From the NCBI RefSeq assembly GCF_001275135.1, contig NZ_LFQU01000014.1, positions 31,719 to 95,718 on the forward strand: DNA of 64,000 nt, in the 5' to 3' direction. Made by a program: the position numbers and the translations under genes. The stretch comes from Xylanibacter rarus (GTDB lineage Bacteria; Bacteroidota; Bacteroidia; Bacteroidales; Bacteroidaceae). The notes under the pieces were generated by a model. It saw only the letters and a program-made list of their open reading frames with translations. It was not told the origin of the DNA and searched no databases. Below, one piece after another: positions 9,296 through 18,040 of the stretch (position 1 is the stretch's first letter; each line of letters starts with the position of its first letter).

Positions 9296-11140
9296 TTATT
9301 CAACTGTTACTGATTTTGCCAAATTTCGAGGCTGATCAACATTTTTACCTTTACAAACGGCAATATGGTAAGCCAACAACTGCAATGGTATCGTAGCCAA
9401 TAGAGGTTCAAGACATTCTTCTGTATCAGGCAATTCAATAACCTCATCAGCGATTTTACTTATAGTCTCATCACCTTTTGAAACCAACGCAATGACTTTT
9501 CCCTTACGTGCCTTTATTTCCTGTATATTGCTTAAGACCTTTTCATACATTGCATTACGCGTTGCAATAACGACAACCGGCATGTCTGAGTCAATAAGAG
9601 CAATTGGGCCATGCTTCATTTCCGCAGCAGGATATCCTTCAGCATGTATATAACTGATTTCTTTCAGTTTCAATGCTCCTTCCAACGCCACGGGATAACT
9701 ATAGCCACGCCCTAAATACAAGAAATTCCTTGCATAAGTAAAAATACGGCTTAGCCGTGATATTCTGTCATTAAGTTTCAGGGTTTCTTCCATCTTTTCC
9801 GGAATATTGCTTAGCCCCTTAACTATTTTCGTATATACATCTTCATCTATAGTATGCTTTTCTTTCGCTAAAGCCAAAGCCAACATAGTAAGAACGATCA
9901 CCTGACCGGTAAAAGCTTTCGTCGAAGCGACTCCAATCTCGGGTCCGACATGAATATAAGAACCTGTATCAGTAGCACGCGGTATACTTGATCCTATCGC
10001 ATTGCAAATGCCATAGATAAAAGCTCCATGTTGTTTGGCAAGCTTCACTGCGGCCAAAGTGTCTGCCGTTTCACCGCTCTGCGATATAGCTATGACAACG
10101 TCATTGTCTGTAACTACAGGATTACGGTATCTGAATTCGCTTGCATACTCAACCTCGACAGGTATACGGCATAAACTTTCTATTATTTGCTTTCCGATAA
10201 GTCCGGCATGCCATGAGGTTCCACATGCAACAATTATTATTCTCTTTGCTGCCAGCAGGCGTTCTTTATAATCAATGACGGCACTTAACGTAACATTTGT
10301 AGCCTCAACATTTATACGGCCACGCATACAGTTAGTAAGACATTCGGGCTGTTCAAAGATTTCTTTCAGCATAAAATGCGGATATCCGCCTTTTTCTATC
10401 TGACCTAAATTCAGGTCAACAGTCTGTATTTTCTGGAACAGTTCCCTATTTAATATATCAACGACCTTCAAGTTCTCTCCCCGTTTCATTACAGCAATAC
10501 TGCCGTCTTCAAGGTAGGCCACCTTATCAGTATACTCAATTATCGGACTTGCATCTGAAGCAAGGAAAAATTCATCTTCTGCTACACCAATAACCAAAGG
10601 GCTTTGTTTGCAAGCGGCAATGATCTGATCTGGCTCACGCTTATCAAGCAGGGCAATTGAGTATGCACCGATAACTTCATGGAGCGCAACCTGAACAGAT
10701 GACAAGAGGTCGAGTTTCTTCTTGTTCTGAATATACTCAATCAGTTGCACAAGTACTTCCGTATCCGTATCAGAACGGAAAGTCAAGCCTTTTGACTGCA
10801 ACTTTTTCTTTAAATCTGCATAATTCTCAATTATTCCATTATGGATAATTGCAAGATTTTTAGACTCTGAATAATGTGGATGTGCGTTTACAGATGAAGG
10901 TTCACCATGGGTTGCCCATCGTGTATGAGCAATACCCACAGTTCCTGAGATATTTTTGTCTTTACAAAATGTATCTAAATCTTTTACTTTACCTTTAGTT
11001 TTATATACATTCAATCCTCCGTCTGAATTAAGCAAAGCCAAGCCTGCGCTATCGTATCCACGATATTCCAACCGGCCCAGTCCCTTAATCAGCACCGGAT
11101 AAGCGTCTTTCTTACCTAAATAACCAACAATTCCACACAT
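9296..11140 (-). CDS. glmS: Glutamine-fructose-6-phosphate aminotransferase (isomerizing)
   Basis: 614 residues, full length. It makes glucosamine-6-phosphate from fructose-6-phosphate and glutamine, the entry to peptidoglycan and LPS amino sugars. Cys2 of MCGIVGYLG is the amidotransferase nucleophile, and RLEYRGYDSAG is conserved. Two SIS isomerase domains follow (VACGTSWHAG, ISQSGETADT, GRGYSYPVALEGALKLKE). The C-terminus ends in the typical KSVTVE. It starts only 7 bp after the stop of the Wza-like gene, so the two are almost certainly cotranscribed. Confidence 0.97.
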   Translation of the reverse strand: MCGIVGYLGKKDAYPVLIKGLGRLEYRGYDSAGLALLNSDGGLNVYKTKGKVKDLDTFCKDKNISGTVGIAHTRWATHGEPSSVNAHPHYSESKNLAIIHNGIIENYADLKKKLQSKGLTFRSDTDTEVLVQLIEYIQNKKKLDLLSSVQVALHEVIGAYSIALLDKREPDQIIAACKQSPLVIGVAEDEFFLASDASPIIEYTDKVAYLEDGSIAVMKRGENLKVVDILNRELFQKIQTVDLNLGQIEKGGYPHFMLKEIFEQPECLTNCMRGRINVEATNVTLSAVIDYKERLLAAKRIIIVACGTSWHAGLIGKQIIESLCRIPVEVEYASEFRYRNPVVTDNDVVIAISQSGETADTLAAVKLAKQHGAFIYGICNAIGSSIPRATDTGSYIHVGPEIGVASTKAFTGQVIVLTMLALALAKEKHTIDEDVYTKIVKGLSNIPEKMEETLKLNDRISRLSRIFTYARNFLYLGRGYSYPVALEGALKLKEISYIHAEGYPAAEMKHGPIALIDSDMPVVVIATRNAMYEKVLSNIQEIKARKGKVIALVSKGDETISKIADEVIELPDTEECLEPLLATIPLQLLAYHIAVCKGKNVDQPRNLAKSVTVE

Positions 11141-11147
11141 ATTTTAC

Positions 11148-11945
11148 TTACTTCAACACATTAACCACCAACGAAGCTACAGATGTCAGGATACTGACAA
11201 CAGAAATCCATATTGTCGTACTTGAACCTATTGCAGAGTTCTTTGCCTGAACGCTGTTTGGCTCAACATACAAATAATCATTCTGCTGAAGGTAATAATA
11301 TGGTGAATTTATCAGATTTGCATCATTTAGATTAAGTCTGTGAACAGACTTTTCTCCAGTAGCATCCTCACGTATAAGCAAGACATTACCACGCTTACCA
11401 TAGATAGTAAGGTCGCCAGCTCTGGCCAAAGCTTCTATCACACTTATCTTTTCCTGGTCAACATTAAATACACCCGGAGCCTTAACCTCACCGGCTACAG
11501 TAACTTTAAAGCTGGCCATCTTAACAGTAACTATAGGGTTTTCCGTTTTTGACATATACGGAAGTATTTTGTCCCGGATATAGTTTTCACATTGTCTCTT
11601 TGTCATACCTCCAACTTTCAGTTGTCCGACAACAGGAAAATTAATAAAGCCGTCGTTGTCAACAAGATAAGTCTGCAGTGAACCTGCTCCTGTAGACAAA
11701 TATCCAGTTGCATTTAGTGTGTTGGTTACAGAAAGGTTGAAAGGCGTTGCAGCCTTTGGATCCGTGGTGCTGACAGTTATCGTCAATAAGTCCTTTGGCA
11801 TTATTTTTGCATCGAACAAACCTTTTGACGCCGCATAGCTCAATGAATCAGCATTCTGAAAATAAGCAATTTGCTTGCTGCTTCCGCAACTGCCTAACGT
11901 CATGCATAAAACGGCAAAAACTATAAAAAAAAGATTTTTTCTCAT
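11148..11945 (-). CDS. Wza-type polysaccharide export lipoprotein
   Basis: 265 residues from ATG 11945. An in-frame ATG at 11981 would add 12 residues ahead of the signal and is less likely. Signal MRKNLFFIVFAVLCMTLGSC with lipidated Cys20 is followed by a poly-export domain (YLVDNDGFINFPVVGQLKVG) and a SLBB-like domain (VTVAGEVKAPGVFNVDQ). A hydrophobic stretch lies at the C-terminus (SIGSSTTIWISVVSILTSVA). Proteins of this type form outer-membrane channels for capsule or exopolysaccharide. No other capsule gene is nearby. It is the first gene of the operon leading into glmS, which supplies amino sugar precursors. Confidence 0.88.
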   Translation of the reverse strand: MRKNLFFIVFAVLCMTLGSCGSSKQIAYFQNADSLSYAASKGLFDAKIMPKDLLTITVSTTDPKAATPFNLSVTNTLNATGYLSTGAGSLQTYLVDNDGFINFPVVGQLKVGGMTKRQCENYIRDKILPYMSKTENPIVTVKMASFKVTVAGEVKAPGVFNVDQEKISVIEALARAGDLTIYGKRGNVLLIREDATGEKSVHRLNLNDANLINSPYYYLQQNDYLYVEPNSVQAKNSAIGSSTTIWISVVSILTSVASLVVNVLK

Positions 11946-11978
11946 ATTACAAAATGTGACGTATATCGTAAAACTTTG

Positions 11979-12010
11979 CAAAAATAGTTCTATTTTTTGA
12001 TATTGGCAAA
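11979..12010 (-). promoter_or_regulatory. Promoter of the wza-glmS-purF-carAB operon
   Basis: On the minus strand, a -33 TTTG (complement of 12007-12010) lies 20 nt upstream of a -7 TATTTTTG (complement of 11979-11986). Both spacing and sequence fit the Bacteroidota consensus. The predicted start is about 30 nt before the ATG at 11945. Confidence 0.75.
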
Positions 12011-12034
12011 TATTTCAATAATTAAAAATCATAA

Positions 12035-12076
12035 AGCCTCTTTTGCATAATCTGTACAGACTCAGCAAAAGAGGCT
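12035..12076 (-). terminator. Terminator of uxaC
   Basis: 12-bp perfect stem AGCCTCTTTTGC (12035-12046) / GCAAAAGAGGCT (12065-12076). A U-rich tail follows on the minus strand. It is 21 bp past the uxaC stop. Confidence 0.8.
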
Positions 12077-12096
12077 CCATATTCATGCTTCAAGCA

Positions 12097-13500
12097 TTAA
12101 AACTTGAAATAGTTTTTCGCGTTATAGTAGCTTATATCCTCAACCATGCGATACAGGCTTTCCTTGTCGTCAGGAAGGAGTCCTTTCTCTACGTCATTGC
12201 CAAGCAGGTTACAGAGCAAACGGCGGAAATACTCATGACGAGGATAAGACAGGAATGAACGGCTGTCGGTAAGCATTCCGACAAAGCGGCTCAACAAGCC
12301 GAGCACTGACAATGCATTCATCTGTCTTGTCATGCCGTCAAGCTGATCATTAAACCACCAGCCGCTACCAAACTGAATCTTGCCCGGACAAGAACCATCC
12401 TGGAAGTTTCCTAACATTGTAGCTATAACTTCATTTGCACATGGATTCAGTGTATACAATATAGTACGTGTAAGCTTACCTTCTGCGTTAAGGTGATCAA
12501 GGAAATGGCTCATTGCCTTTGCTGTATTGAATTCACCGATAGAATCAAAACCAGTATCAGGTCCGAGTTTCTTGAACATCAGGCTGTTGTTATCACGGAT
12601 TGCTCCATAATGGAACTGCTGTGTCCAGTCGCTTGCATGATCCATCTCAGCAAAGATTGTAAGCATGCAATGCTTGAACTGACGAATTTCCTGCTGTGAA
12701 AGCTCCTGACCGCGCATAGCTTTTTCAAATATGATTTCTATCTGGCTGTCAGTGTAAGGCTCATCATAGAACTCTTCAATTCCGTGGTCAGAAAGACGGC
12801 AACCATTCTCGTGGAAGAAATCGTGACGCTTCTGCAATGCGTCAATCATATCCTGGAATTTAGCAATTGAAACGCCTGCAACTTCGCCCAGCTTATTTAC
12901 ATACTCAGCAAAATTCTTTGTATTGTCAACAGCCATAGCCTTGTCAGGTCTCCAGGCCGGAATCATTTTGATTTCAAATCCGCTCTCGCGTGTCTGCTTA
13001 TGATATCTCAGATCATCAATAGGGTCGTCTGTTGTACAAACACATTCAACGTTGTAACGACGCATAAAGCCTCTTGCTGTATATTCAGGCTGCTGAAGTT
13101 TTTCGTTACATTCATCATATATTTCACGGGCTGTCTTCGGACTCAAGAGCTTGTCTATGCCAAAAGCAGTCTTCAGCTCAAGGTGTGTCCAATGATAAAG
13201 CGGGTTTCTGAATGTATAAGGAACAGTCTCAGCCCATTTTTCAAATTTTTCCCAATCGCTAGTTTCTGTTCCTGTGCAATACTTCTCGTCAACGCCGTTA
13301 GTACGCATAGCACGCCATTTATAATGATCACCGCCCAACCACAGCTCTGTTATGCTCTTGAATTTGTGGTCGTTAGCGACCATTTCAGGAATCAAATGGC
13401 AATGATAGTCAATAATCGGCATTTTTGCCGCATGATTATGAAATAGATCCTGTGCAGTAGATGTTTCTAGCAGGAAGTTTTCATCCATAAATTTTTTCAT
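12097..13500 (-). CDS. uxaC: Glucuronate isomerase
   Basis: 467 residues, family length. It interconverts D-glucuronate with D-fructuronate and D-galacturonate with D-tagaturonate, the first step in hexuronate use from pectin or glycosaminoglycans. The metal-binding amidohydrolase start is visible (MPIIDYHCHLIPEMVAND), as are RRYNVECVCTTDDPIDDL and the C-terminal GGWWFNDQ-like region (SGWWFNDQLDGM). No other uronate gene (uxuA, uxuB, kdgK) lies next to it. A TATATTTG -7 box on the minus strand (13559-13566) fits its promoter. Confidence 0.95.
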   Translation of the reverse strand: MKKFMDENFLLETSTAQDLFHNHAAKMPIIDYHCHLIPEMVANDHKFKSITELWLGGDHYKWRAMRTNGVDEKYCTGTETSDWEKFEKWAETVPYTFRNPLYHWTHLELKTAFGIDKLLSPKTAREIYDECNEKLQQPEYTARGFMRRYNVECVCTTDDPIDDLRYHKQTRESGFEIKMIPAWRPDKAMAVDNTKNFAEYVNKLGEVAGVSIAKFQDMIDALQKRHDFFHENGCRLSDHGIEEFYDEPYTDSQIEIIFEKAMRGQELSQQEIRQFKHCMLTIFAEMDHASDWTQQFHYGAIRDNNSLMFKKLGPDTGFDSIGEFNTAKAMSHFLDHLNAEGKLTRTILYTLNPCANEVIATMLGNFQDGSCPGKIQFGSGWWFNDQLDGMTRQMNALSVLGLLSRFVGMLTDSRSFLSYPRHEYFRRLLCNLLGNDVEKGLLPDDKESLYRMVEDISYYNAKNYFKF

Positions 13501-13558
13501 GTTTGTTTTTTATTAAAAGCGTTAATTATAATTTTTTAATTTAACTATTTTATTTATG

Positions 13559-13607
13559 CAAATATACATCATTTTTTTTGATTTCAGATTATTTTAAATT
13601 ATATTTG
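13559..13607. promoter_or_regulatory. Divergent promoter region of uxaC and ansA
   Basis: Two -7 boxes of identical sequence TATATTTG face away from each other. One is at 13559-13566 on the minus strand for uxaC; the other is at 13600-13607 on the plus strand for ansA. The -33 elements are not clear. Confidence 0.6.
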
Positions 13608-13660
13608 CACAAAATAAAATACATAAACGATGTCCGTATAAGAATAATTTAATATCAGCC

Positions 13661-14704
13661 ATGTCAAAAATAACAAGATCAAACCGAGTTTTGCTTATAT
13701 ACACAGGTGGAACTATCGGTATGGGAAAGAACCCGGATACAGGAGTGTTAGAACCCTTAGACTTCAACCACCTTGTGAGTTGTCTGCCTGAGTTTTCAAT
13801 GTTGAGAACAGGTATCGAAACTTATCAGTTTACGCAGCCTATAGATTCAAGCGATATGTCGCCTAGATTCTGGTCGCAGCTGGTGAGAATCATTGCTGAG
13901 CGATATGACCAATATGACGGATTTGTTATTTTGCACGGAACAGACACAATGGCCTATACCGCGTCTGCACTTTCTTTCATGCTCGAAAACCTGACAAAAC
14001 CCGTTGTGCTTACAGGCAGCCAATTACCTATTAACCAATTGCGGACAGACGGCAAAGAAAACCTGATAACAAGTATTGAGATTGCGTCTGCGTCTCATCC
14101 TGACGGCACAGCCATGGTACCAGAGGTTTGCATCTACTTCAGCGGCAAATTGCTTCGCGGAAACAGATCGACAAAGACCAATGCCGACGGCTTTAACGCC
14201 TTCGAGTCGTTCAACTTCCCGCATCTTGCAGAAGCCGGAGTGAACATTATATATCATGAAGAATATATACTGAAGCCTGATTACAGCAAGCCCATGGTGC
14301 CGCATACAGCAATCGACCCGAATGTCGTGGTATTCTCGCTGTTCCCAGGATTACAGGAAAAGATTATATACCATGTTCTCGAAGCACCTGAACTGAGGTC
14401 TATTGTAATGAGAAGCTTCGGAAGCGGCAATGCGCCAAAAGCTCCATGGCTAACCAGAATTCTGAAAGAGGCCAGCCTAAGAGGAGTGACTATCGTAAAC
14501 ATAAGCCAATGTCTTGCGGGAAGCGTGGAAATGACCAGATACGACACCGGCTACAGACTCAAGAGCACCGGAGTGATAAGCGGATATGACAGCACCGTTG
14601 AATGTGCCGTTACGAAACTCATGTGCCTACAGGCAAGATTTACAGACAATAAAATTGTGAAAAGCTACATGAACAAATCAATATGTGGCGAAATAACAAT
14701 TTAA
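13661..14704 (+). CDS. ansA: Type I (cytoplasmic) L-asparaginase
   Basis: 347 residues without a signal peptide. It hydrolyses asparagine to aspartate and ammonia. Motifs of the family are clear: N-terminal YTGGTIGMG with the nucleophilic Thr, and VILHGTDTMAYTASAL with the second catalytic Thr/Asp pair. Lack of a signal sequence and overall length point to the low-affinity cytoplasmic AnsA type rather than the periplasmic AnsB type. The gene is monocistronic and divergent from uxaC. Confidence 0.93.
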   Translation: MSKITRSNRVLLIYTGGTIGMGKNPDTGVLEPLDFNHLVSCLPEFSMLRTGIETYQFTQPIDSSDMSPRFWSQLVRIIAERYDQYDGFVILHGTDTMAYTASALSFMLENLTKPVVLTGSQLPINQLRTDGKENLITSIEIASASHPDGTAMVPEVCIYFSGKLLRGNRSTKTNADGFNAFESFNFPHLAEAGVNIIYHEEYILKPDYSKPMVPHTAIDPNVVVFSLFPGLQEKIIYHVLEAPELRSIVMRSFGSGNAPKAPWLTRILKEASLRGVTIVNISQCLAGSVEMTRYDTGYRLKSTGVISGYDSTVECAVTKLMCLQARFTDNKIVKSYMNKSICGEITI

Positions 14705-14727
14705 AATAATAAAAAAGCATAACAAAA

Positions 14728-14758
14728 TTGTTTGTTTCAATATTATTGAATATCTTTG
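14728..14758 (+). promoter_or_regulatory. Promoter of the rubrerythrin gene
   Basis: TTG (14728-14730), a 20-nt spacer, then TATCTTTG (14751-14758). The predicted start near 14765 leaves a 5' leader of about 110 nt. Confidence 0.7.
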
Positions 14759-14875
14759 CCTACATAAATGTCTTAAATGAAAATGTACCACATATATAAT
14801 CATTGGCATTAAAATCATAAATTGAAAATTAATACTTTATATCTGATTTAACAGACAATTAAAAACAAAAAGATT

Positions 14876-15418
14876 ATGAAAGAATTAAAAGGAACAAAGA
14901 CAGAAAAGAATCTTCAGGAAGCATTTGCAGGTGAATCAATGGCACGCAACAAGTATACATATTTTGCATCTAAAGCAAAGAAAGACGGATATGTACAGAT
15001 TGCCGCCATATTCGAGGAGACTGCAAAAAACGAGCAGGAGCACGCAAAATTATGGTATAAATATCTGAACGGAAACAAAATCAACGGAACAGAAGCTAAC
15101 CTTGCTGATGCTGCTGCCGGTGAGAACTTCGAATGGACAGATATGTATGCCCGTATGGCAAAAGAAGCTCGTGAGGAAGGATTTGACGAGATTGCTGCTA
15201 AATTCGAAGGCGTAGCTGAAATTGAAAAACATCACGAAGAGCGCTACCGCAAGCTTCTGAAAAACATTCAGGACAAGATGGTATTCTCTAAGGACGGAGA
15301 CTGCATCTGGCAATGCTCTAACTGTGGACACATTGTAATTGGAAAAGAGGCTCCTAGCATCTGCCCGGTTTGCAACCACGCTCAGGCTTACTTCCAGATT
15401 GAAGCAAGAAACTATTAA
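14876..15418 (+). CDS. rbr: Rubrerythrin
   Basis: 180 residues. The N-terminal ferritin-like four-helix domain carries the diiron ligands ([38 protein letters not shown]). The C-terminal rubredoxin domain has two Cys pairs (CSNCGHI ... CPVC). Rubrerythrins act as NAD(P)H-linked peroxidases in anaerobes and protect against hydrogen peroxide. The gene stands alone, with its own promoter and terminator. It does not overlap ansA and is probably regulated by oxidative stress (family knowledge, not visible here). Confidence 0.96.
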   Translation: MKELKGTKTEKNLQEAFAGESMARNKYTYFASKAKKDGYVQIAAIFEETAKNEQEHAKLWYKYLNGNKINGTEANLADAAAGENFEWTDMYARMAKEAREEGFDEIAAKFEGVAEIEKHHEERYRKLLKNIQDKMVFSKDGDCIWQCSNCGHIVIGKEAPSICPVCNHAQAYFQIEARNY

Positions 15419-15437
15419 TAAACAAAAACAATACGAC

Positions 15438-15472
15438 AAAAAGGGGATGTGTCTTCGGCGCATCCCCTTTTT
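15438..15472 (+). terminator. Terminator of the rubrerythrin gene
   Basis: 12-bp stem AAAAAGGGGATG (15438-15449) / CATCCCCTTTTT (15461-15472) with a loop containing TTCGG, ending in a T run. It is 19 bp past the stop. Confidence 0.9.
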
Positions 15473-16006
15473 ATATTTATATAAACAAAACTCACGTAAA
15501 GATAACGACAGACTGCTTCAGACAAGTAGTAAAACTAGAGATGTCATCAACAAGCGTCCTGGTTCAACCCTGTTTCAGAATAAAGACATTTAACGGCAAC
15601 CTTGCAGAATCTAAATGCCCTACTTGTGGTTAATCTACAAAGTCTCTGCATGAGTAACAAAAAGTCATTAATCTACGTGTCGTAACTCAGCCACTTTTGA
15701 TCCTAAAGTGACTGAGTTACGACACGAAAACAATAGGTTAATGATTTAAAACCTGTAAGCAGTCTTTCACTTAAAGTTTACTCAAAATCAAGCACATATT
15801 CAAGCCGTCTATAAGACATATAAGCATATTTTCTTATAGTTTTTCAGACCGGAATGAATATCCGCAACAATACATCCAAGTTCGGACACGTCTGACATAG
15901 CAAATACATCTGGTTAATTATCCATGCCGATAATATCGGCATTCATTTATGTATTCATGTCAAACTCAAATTACGCACCCACAACTGCCGCAAGGAGCGC
16001 AGCACG
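15473..16006. other. Gene-free gap with a long hairpin
   Basis: No gene supported. The notable content is the inverted repeat at 15676-15726, listed separately. The rest looks like featureless AT-rich spacer. Confidence 0.6.
15676..15726. repeat. Long near-perfect inverted repeat
   Basis: 15-bp perfect arms CGTGTCGTAACTCAG (15676-15690) / CTGAGTTACGACACG (15712-15726). After one mismatch, six more pairs CACTTT (15692-15697) / AAAGTG (15705-15710) close on a ~7-nt loop. TCATTAA / TTAATGA just outside could extend the symmetry. No T run follows on either strand, so it is not an obvious terminator. Confidence 0.75.
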
Positions 16007-16963
16007 TCACTGTTCGGTAAACTCAACAGAAGAATCCTTCCCGACAAAAGTCAGTGTCATGTCTTTACCCTTGCCTCTTATATCAATAAAAGAATTCTTA
16101 TATCCATAACCCGATGCCGTAACATACTGGTAAAGCAAATAATCAACGCCTAAATAGGTTACCTGTGCGACTCCGGCCTTTGTAAAGAACTTAGCTGAAA
16201 GTTGCTCACCTTTATTATTTTTAAAATCAGCCTTTATTATATTTTCAAAACCGGTAGAAGAATAAACAACTTTACCTCTCCGTGACACAATCCACTCGTC
16301 GTTGCTCTTCTCCAGCATATACGAATCATCATCCTCGACATTCCATACAGCGGAACCATCAGGGCGCACACGTTTCTCCAGGACAACAGTCTCTTCAGGC
16401 ATAAACACTTCAACCTTAGCTGAATCAGAAGAGAATACGACATAAGCTGCGGATGATGAATGCTGGTCTACGGCTGACAACAAACGGGTTCCGGCTTCAA
16501 ATATTCTTATCTTCTTGTCCAAGACTTTAGAATAGGTATACCCCATCGCCGCATCACTTCCACCAATCAGAGGCGTGGTGTTCTCTTGCGCACGACGATA
16601 CTCTATCCTATACATCTCACCCTTTCCCAAGGTAAGCATGTCGTTCTGCAATGCTATTATATTAAGGGTGTCACAAAACTGTATGGTCTGTCCGTTTCCG
16701 ATGCTTTCGCCACACAGCACAATACAGTTTTTTTTGTGTTTTCCTTTGACCAACTTCCAATTATTATATTTTAATGTAGCCATTCCTACAGAAGAGGCCT
16801 TGTTTGCTTTATCGAGCAACATGCCTTGCACAATATGCTTGTTGACCGGCATTACTTCATGCCATTCACCCAACAGTTGTTCCTCTGTATATAATTTTTC
16901 TTCACCGCCACACGACATCAGTGCCATCACTGATGCTGCTACAATTATGAAATTTTTCTTCAT
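16007..16963 (-). CDS. Lipoprotein with lipocalin-like and MliC-like regions
   Basis: 318 residues. Lipoprotein signal with Cys18 (VMALMSCGG). The region after it (LLGEWHEVMP..., about residues 25-130) resembles small lipocalin-like domains of Bacteroidota lipoproteins. The C-terminal ~65 residues (LSAKFFTKAGVAQVTYLG, then a Tyr/Leu-rich strand, TASGYGYKN and RGKGKDMTLTFVGK) match the pattern of MliC, the membrane-bound inhibitor of C-type lysozyme. A middle segment (VVFSSDSAKVEVFMPEE) may be a second diverged copy. The function as a lysozyme inhibitor is inference. Convergent sequence upstream and dapA behind it give no further clue. Confidence 0.7.
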   Translation of the reverse strand: MKKNFIIVAASVMALMSCGGEEKLYTEEQLLGEWHEVMPVNKHIVQGMLLDKANKASSVGMATLKYNNWKLVKGKHKKNCIVLCGESIGNGQTIQFCDTLNIIALQNDMLTLGKGEMYRIEYRRAQENTTPLIGGSDAAMGYTYSKVLDKKIRIFEAGTRLLSAVDQHSSSAAYVVFSSDSAKVEVFMPEETVVLEKRVRPDGSAVWNVEDDDSYMLEKSNDEWIVSRRGKVVYSSTGFENIIKADFKNNKGEQLSAKFFTKAGVAQVTYLGVDYLLYQYVTASGYGYKNSFIDIRGKGKDMTLTFVGKDSSVEFTEQ

Positions 16964-16992
16964 AGCAAATATATGAAATAAGGTTAATAATT

Positions 16993-17018
16993 TAGCAGGC
17001 GAACATATTCGCCTGCTA
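16993..17018 (-). terminator. Hairpin after dapA, probable terminator
   Basis: 11-bp perfect stem TAGCAGGCGAA (16993-17003) / TTCGCCTGCTA (17008-17018) with a 4-nt loop, 38 bp past the dapA stop. The tail on the minus strand is AU-rich rather than a pure U run. Confidence 0.7.
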
Positions 17019-17055
17019 TTTAAGATAAAAAGACTCGTTTCTTTATAAAATGCGA

Positions 17056-17940
17056 TTACAGTCTGAACTTCAGACAGTCGCTTATCTTTTGCATCGTGGT
17101 AAGACGGGTTGGCACAAGAGGAAGCCTGAGAACATTCTCGATCATGCCCATTTCATGAAGCATGGCCTTCACTCCTGCCGGATTGCCGTCAACGAACAAC
17201 AGATTAAACAAATCTGTAAACTTATGATGTATCTTTCTTGCACTCTCTATCTCGCCTTTCATCTCAAGACGTATCATACGTGAGAACTCTTTAGGCAGAG
17301 CGTTTCCGATAACCGAAATGACACCGGCTGCGCCACATGCTATCATCGGGAACGTGAGTGCGTCGTCACCACTGATGACATCAAAGCCGTCCGGTTTGTT
17401 CTTAATAATTTCGTCCACCTGTTCCAGACTTCCGCTTGCTTCTTTTATGGCTACAATGTTCTCGCAGTCACGTGCAAGGCGCACTGTTGTCTCAGCCTTA
17501 AGGTTAACGCCCGTCCGTCCGGGTACATTATAAAGCACAACAGGCATATTTGTTGCCCCGGCTATAGCCTTAAAGTGCTGATACAAACCTTCCTGAGACG
17601 GTTTGTTATAATAAGGACAAACACTTAATATGCCGTCAATGCCAGAAAAATCTGCCGTCTGAAGCTCGTTTACAACATCAGCCGTATTGTTTCCTCCGCA
17701 TCCAATCAAGATTGGAACCTTGTCACCCACCTTTTCAACAACAAGCTCTTTAATCTTTTGCTTTTCATCTTTTGTCAACGTAGGAGTTTCTCCTGTTGTG
17801 GCAAGAATACAAAAGAAATCGGCGCCGTTCTTCAGCTGATAGTCCAACAAGTTTTTCAGGACATCATAATCAACCGAACCGTCTGAGGCGAAAGGAGTAA
17901 CCAAAGCTATGCCTAAACCTTTAAAAATATTTTGCTTCAT
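17056..17940 (-). CDS. dapA: 4-hydroxy-tetrahydrodipicolinate synthase
   Basis: 294 residues. It condenses pyruvate with aspartate semialdehyde in the lysine/diaminopimelate pathway. The TIM-barrel landmarks are present: ATTGETPTL near residues 47-55, Tyr137 in LYNVPGRTGVN, and Schiff-base Lys166 in IKEASGS. The length is typical. A promoter is visible upstream (17970-18000). Confidence 0.97.
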   Translation of the reverse strand: MKQNIFKGLGIALVTPFASDGSVDYDVLKNLLDYQLKNGADFFCILATTGETPTLTKDEKQKIKELVVEKVGDKVPILIGCGGNNTADVVNELQTADFSGIDGILSVCPYYNKPSQEGLYQHFKAIAGATNMPVVLYNVPGRTGVNLKAETTVRLARDCENIVAIKEASGSLEQVDEIIKNKPDGFDVISGDDALTFPMIACGAAGVISVIGNALPKEFSRMIRLEMKGEIESARKIHHKFTDLFNLLFVDGNPAGVKAMLHEMGMIENVLRLPLVPTRLTTMQKISDCLKFRL

Positions 17941-17969
17941 AAAACAATTTCCATCTTATTAATTGAATG

Positions 17970-18000
17970 CAAAAATAAACTTTTTATATCAAAACACAAA
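17970..18000 (-). promoter_or_regulatory. Promoter of dapA
   Basis: Minus strand: TTTG (complement of 17997-18000), 19-nt spacer, TATTTTTG (complement of 17970-17977). The predicted transcript start is about 25 nt before the ATG. Confidence 0.65.
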
Positions 18001-18040
18001 ATAAAAAGCCGTATTTTACACATATCGCTAATTAATGGTG

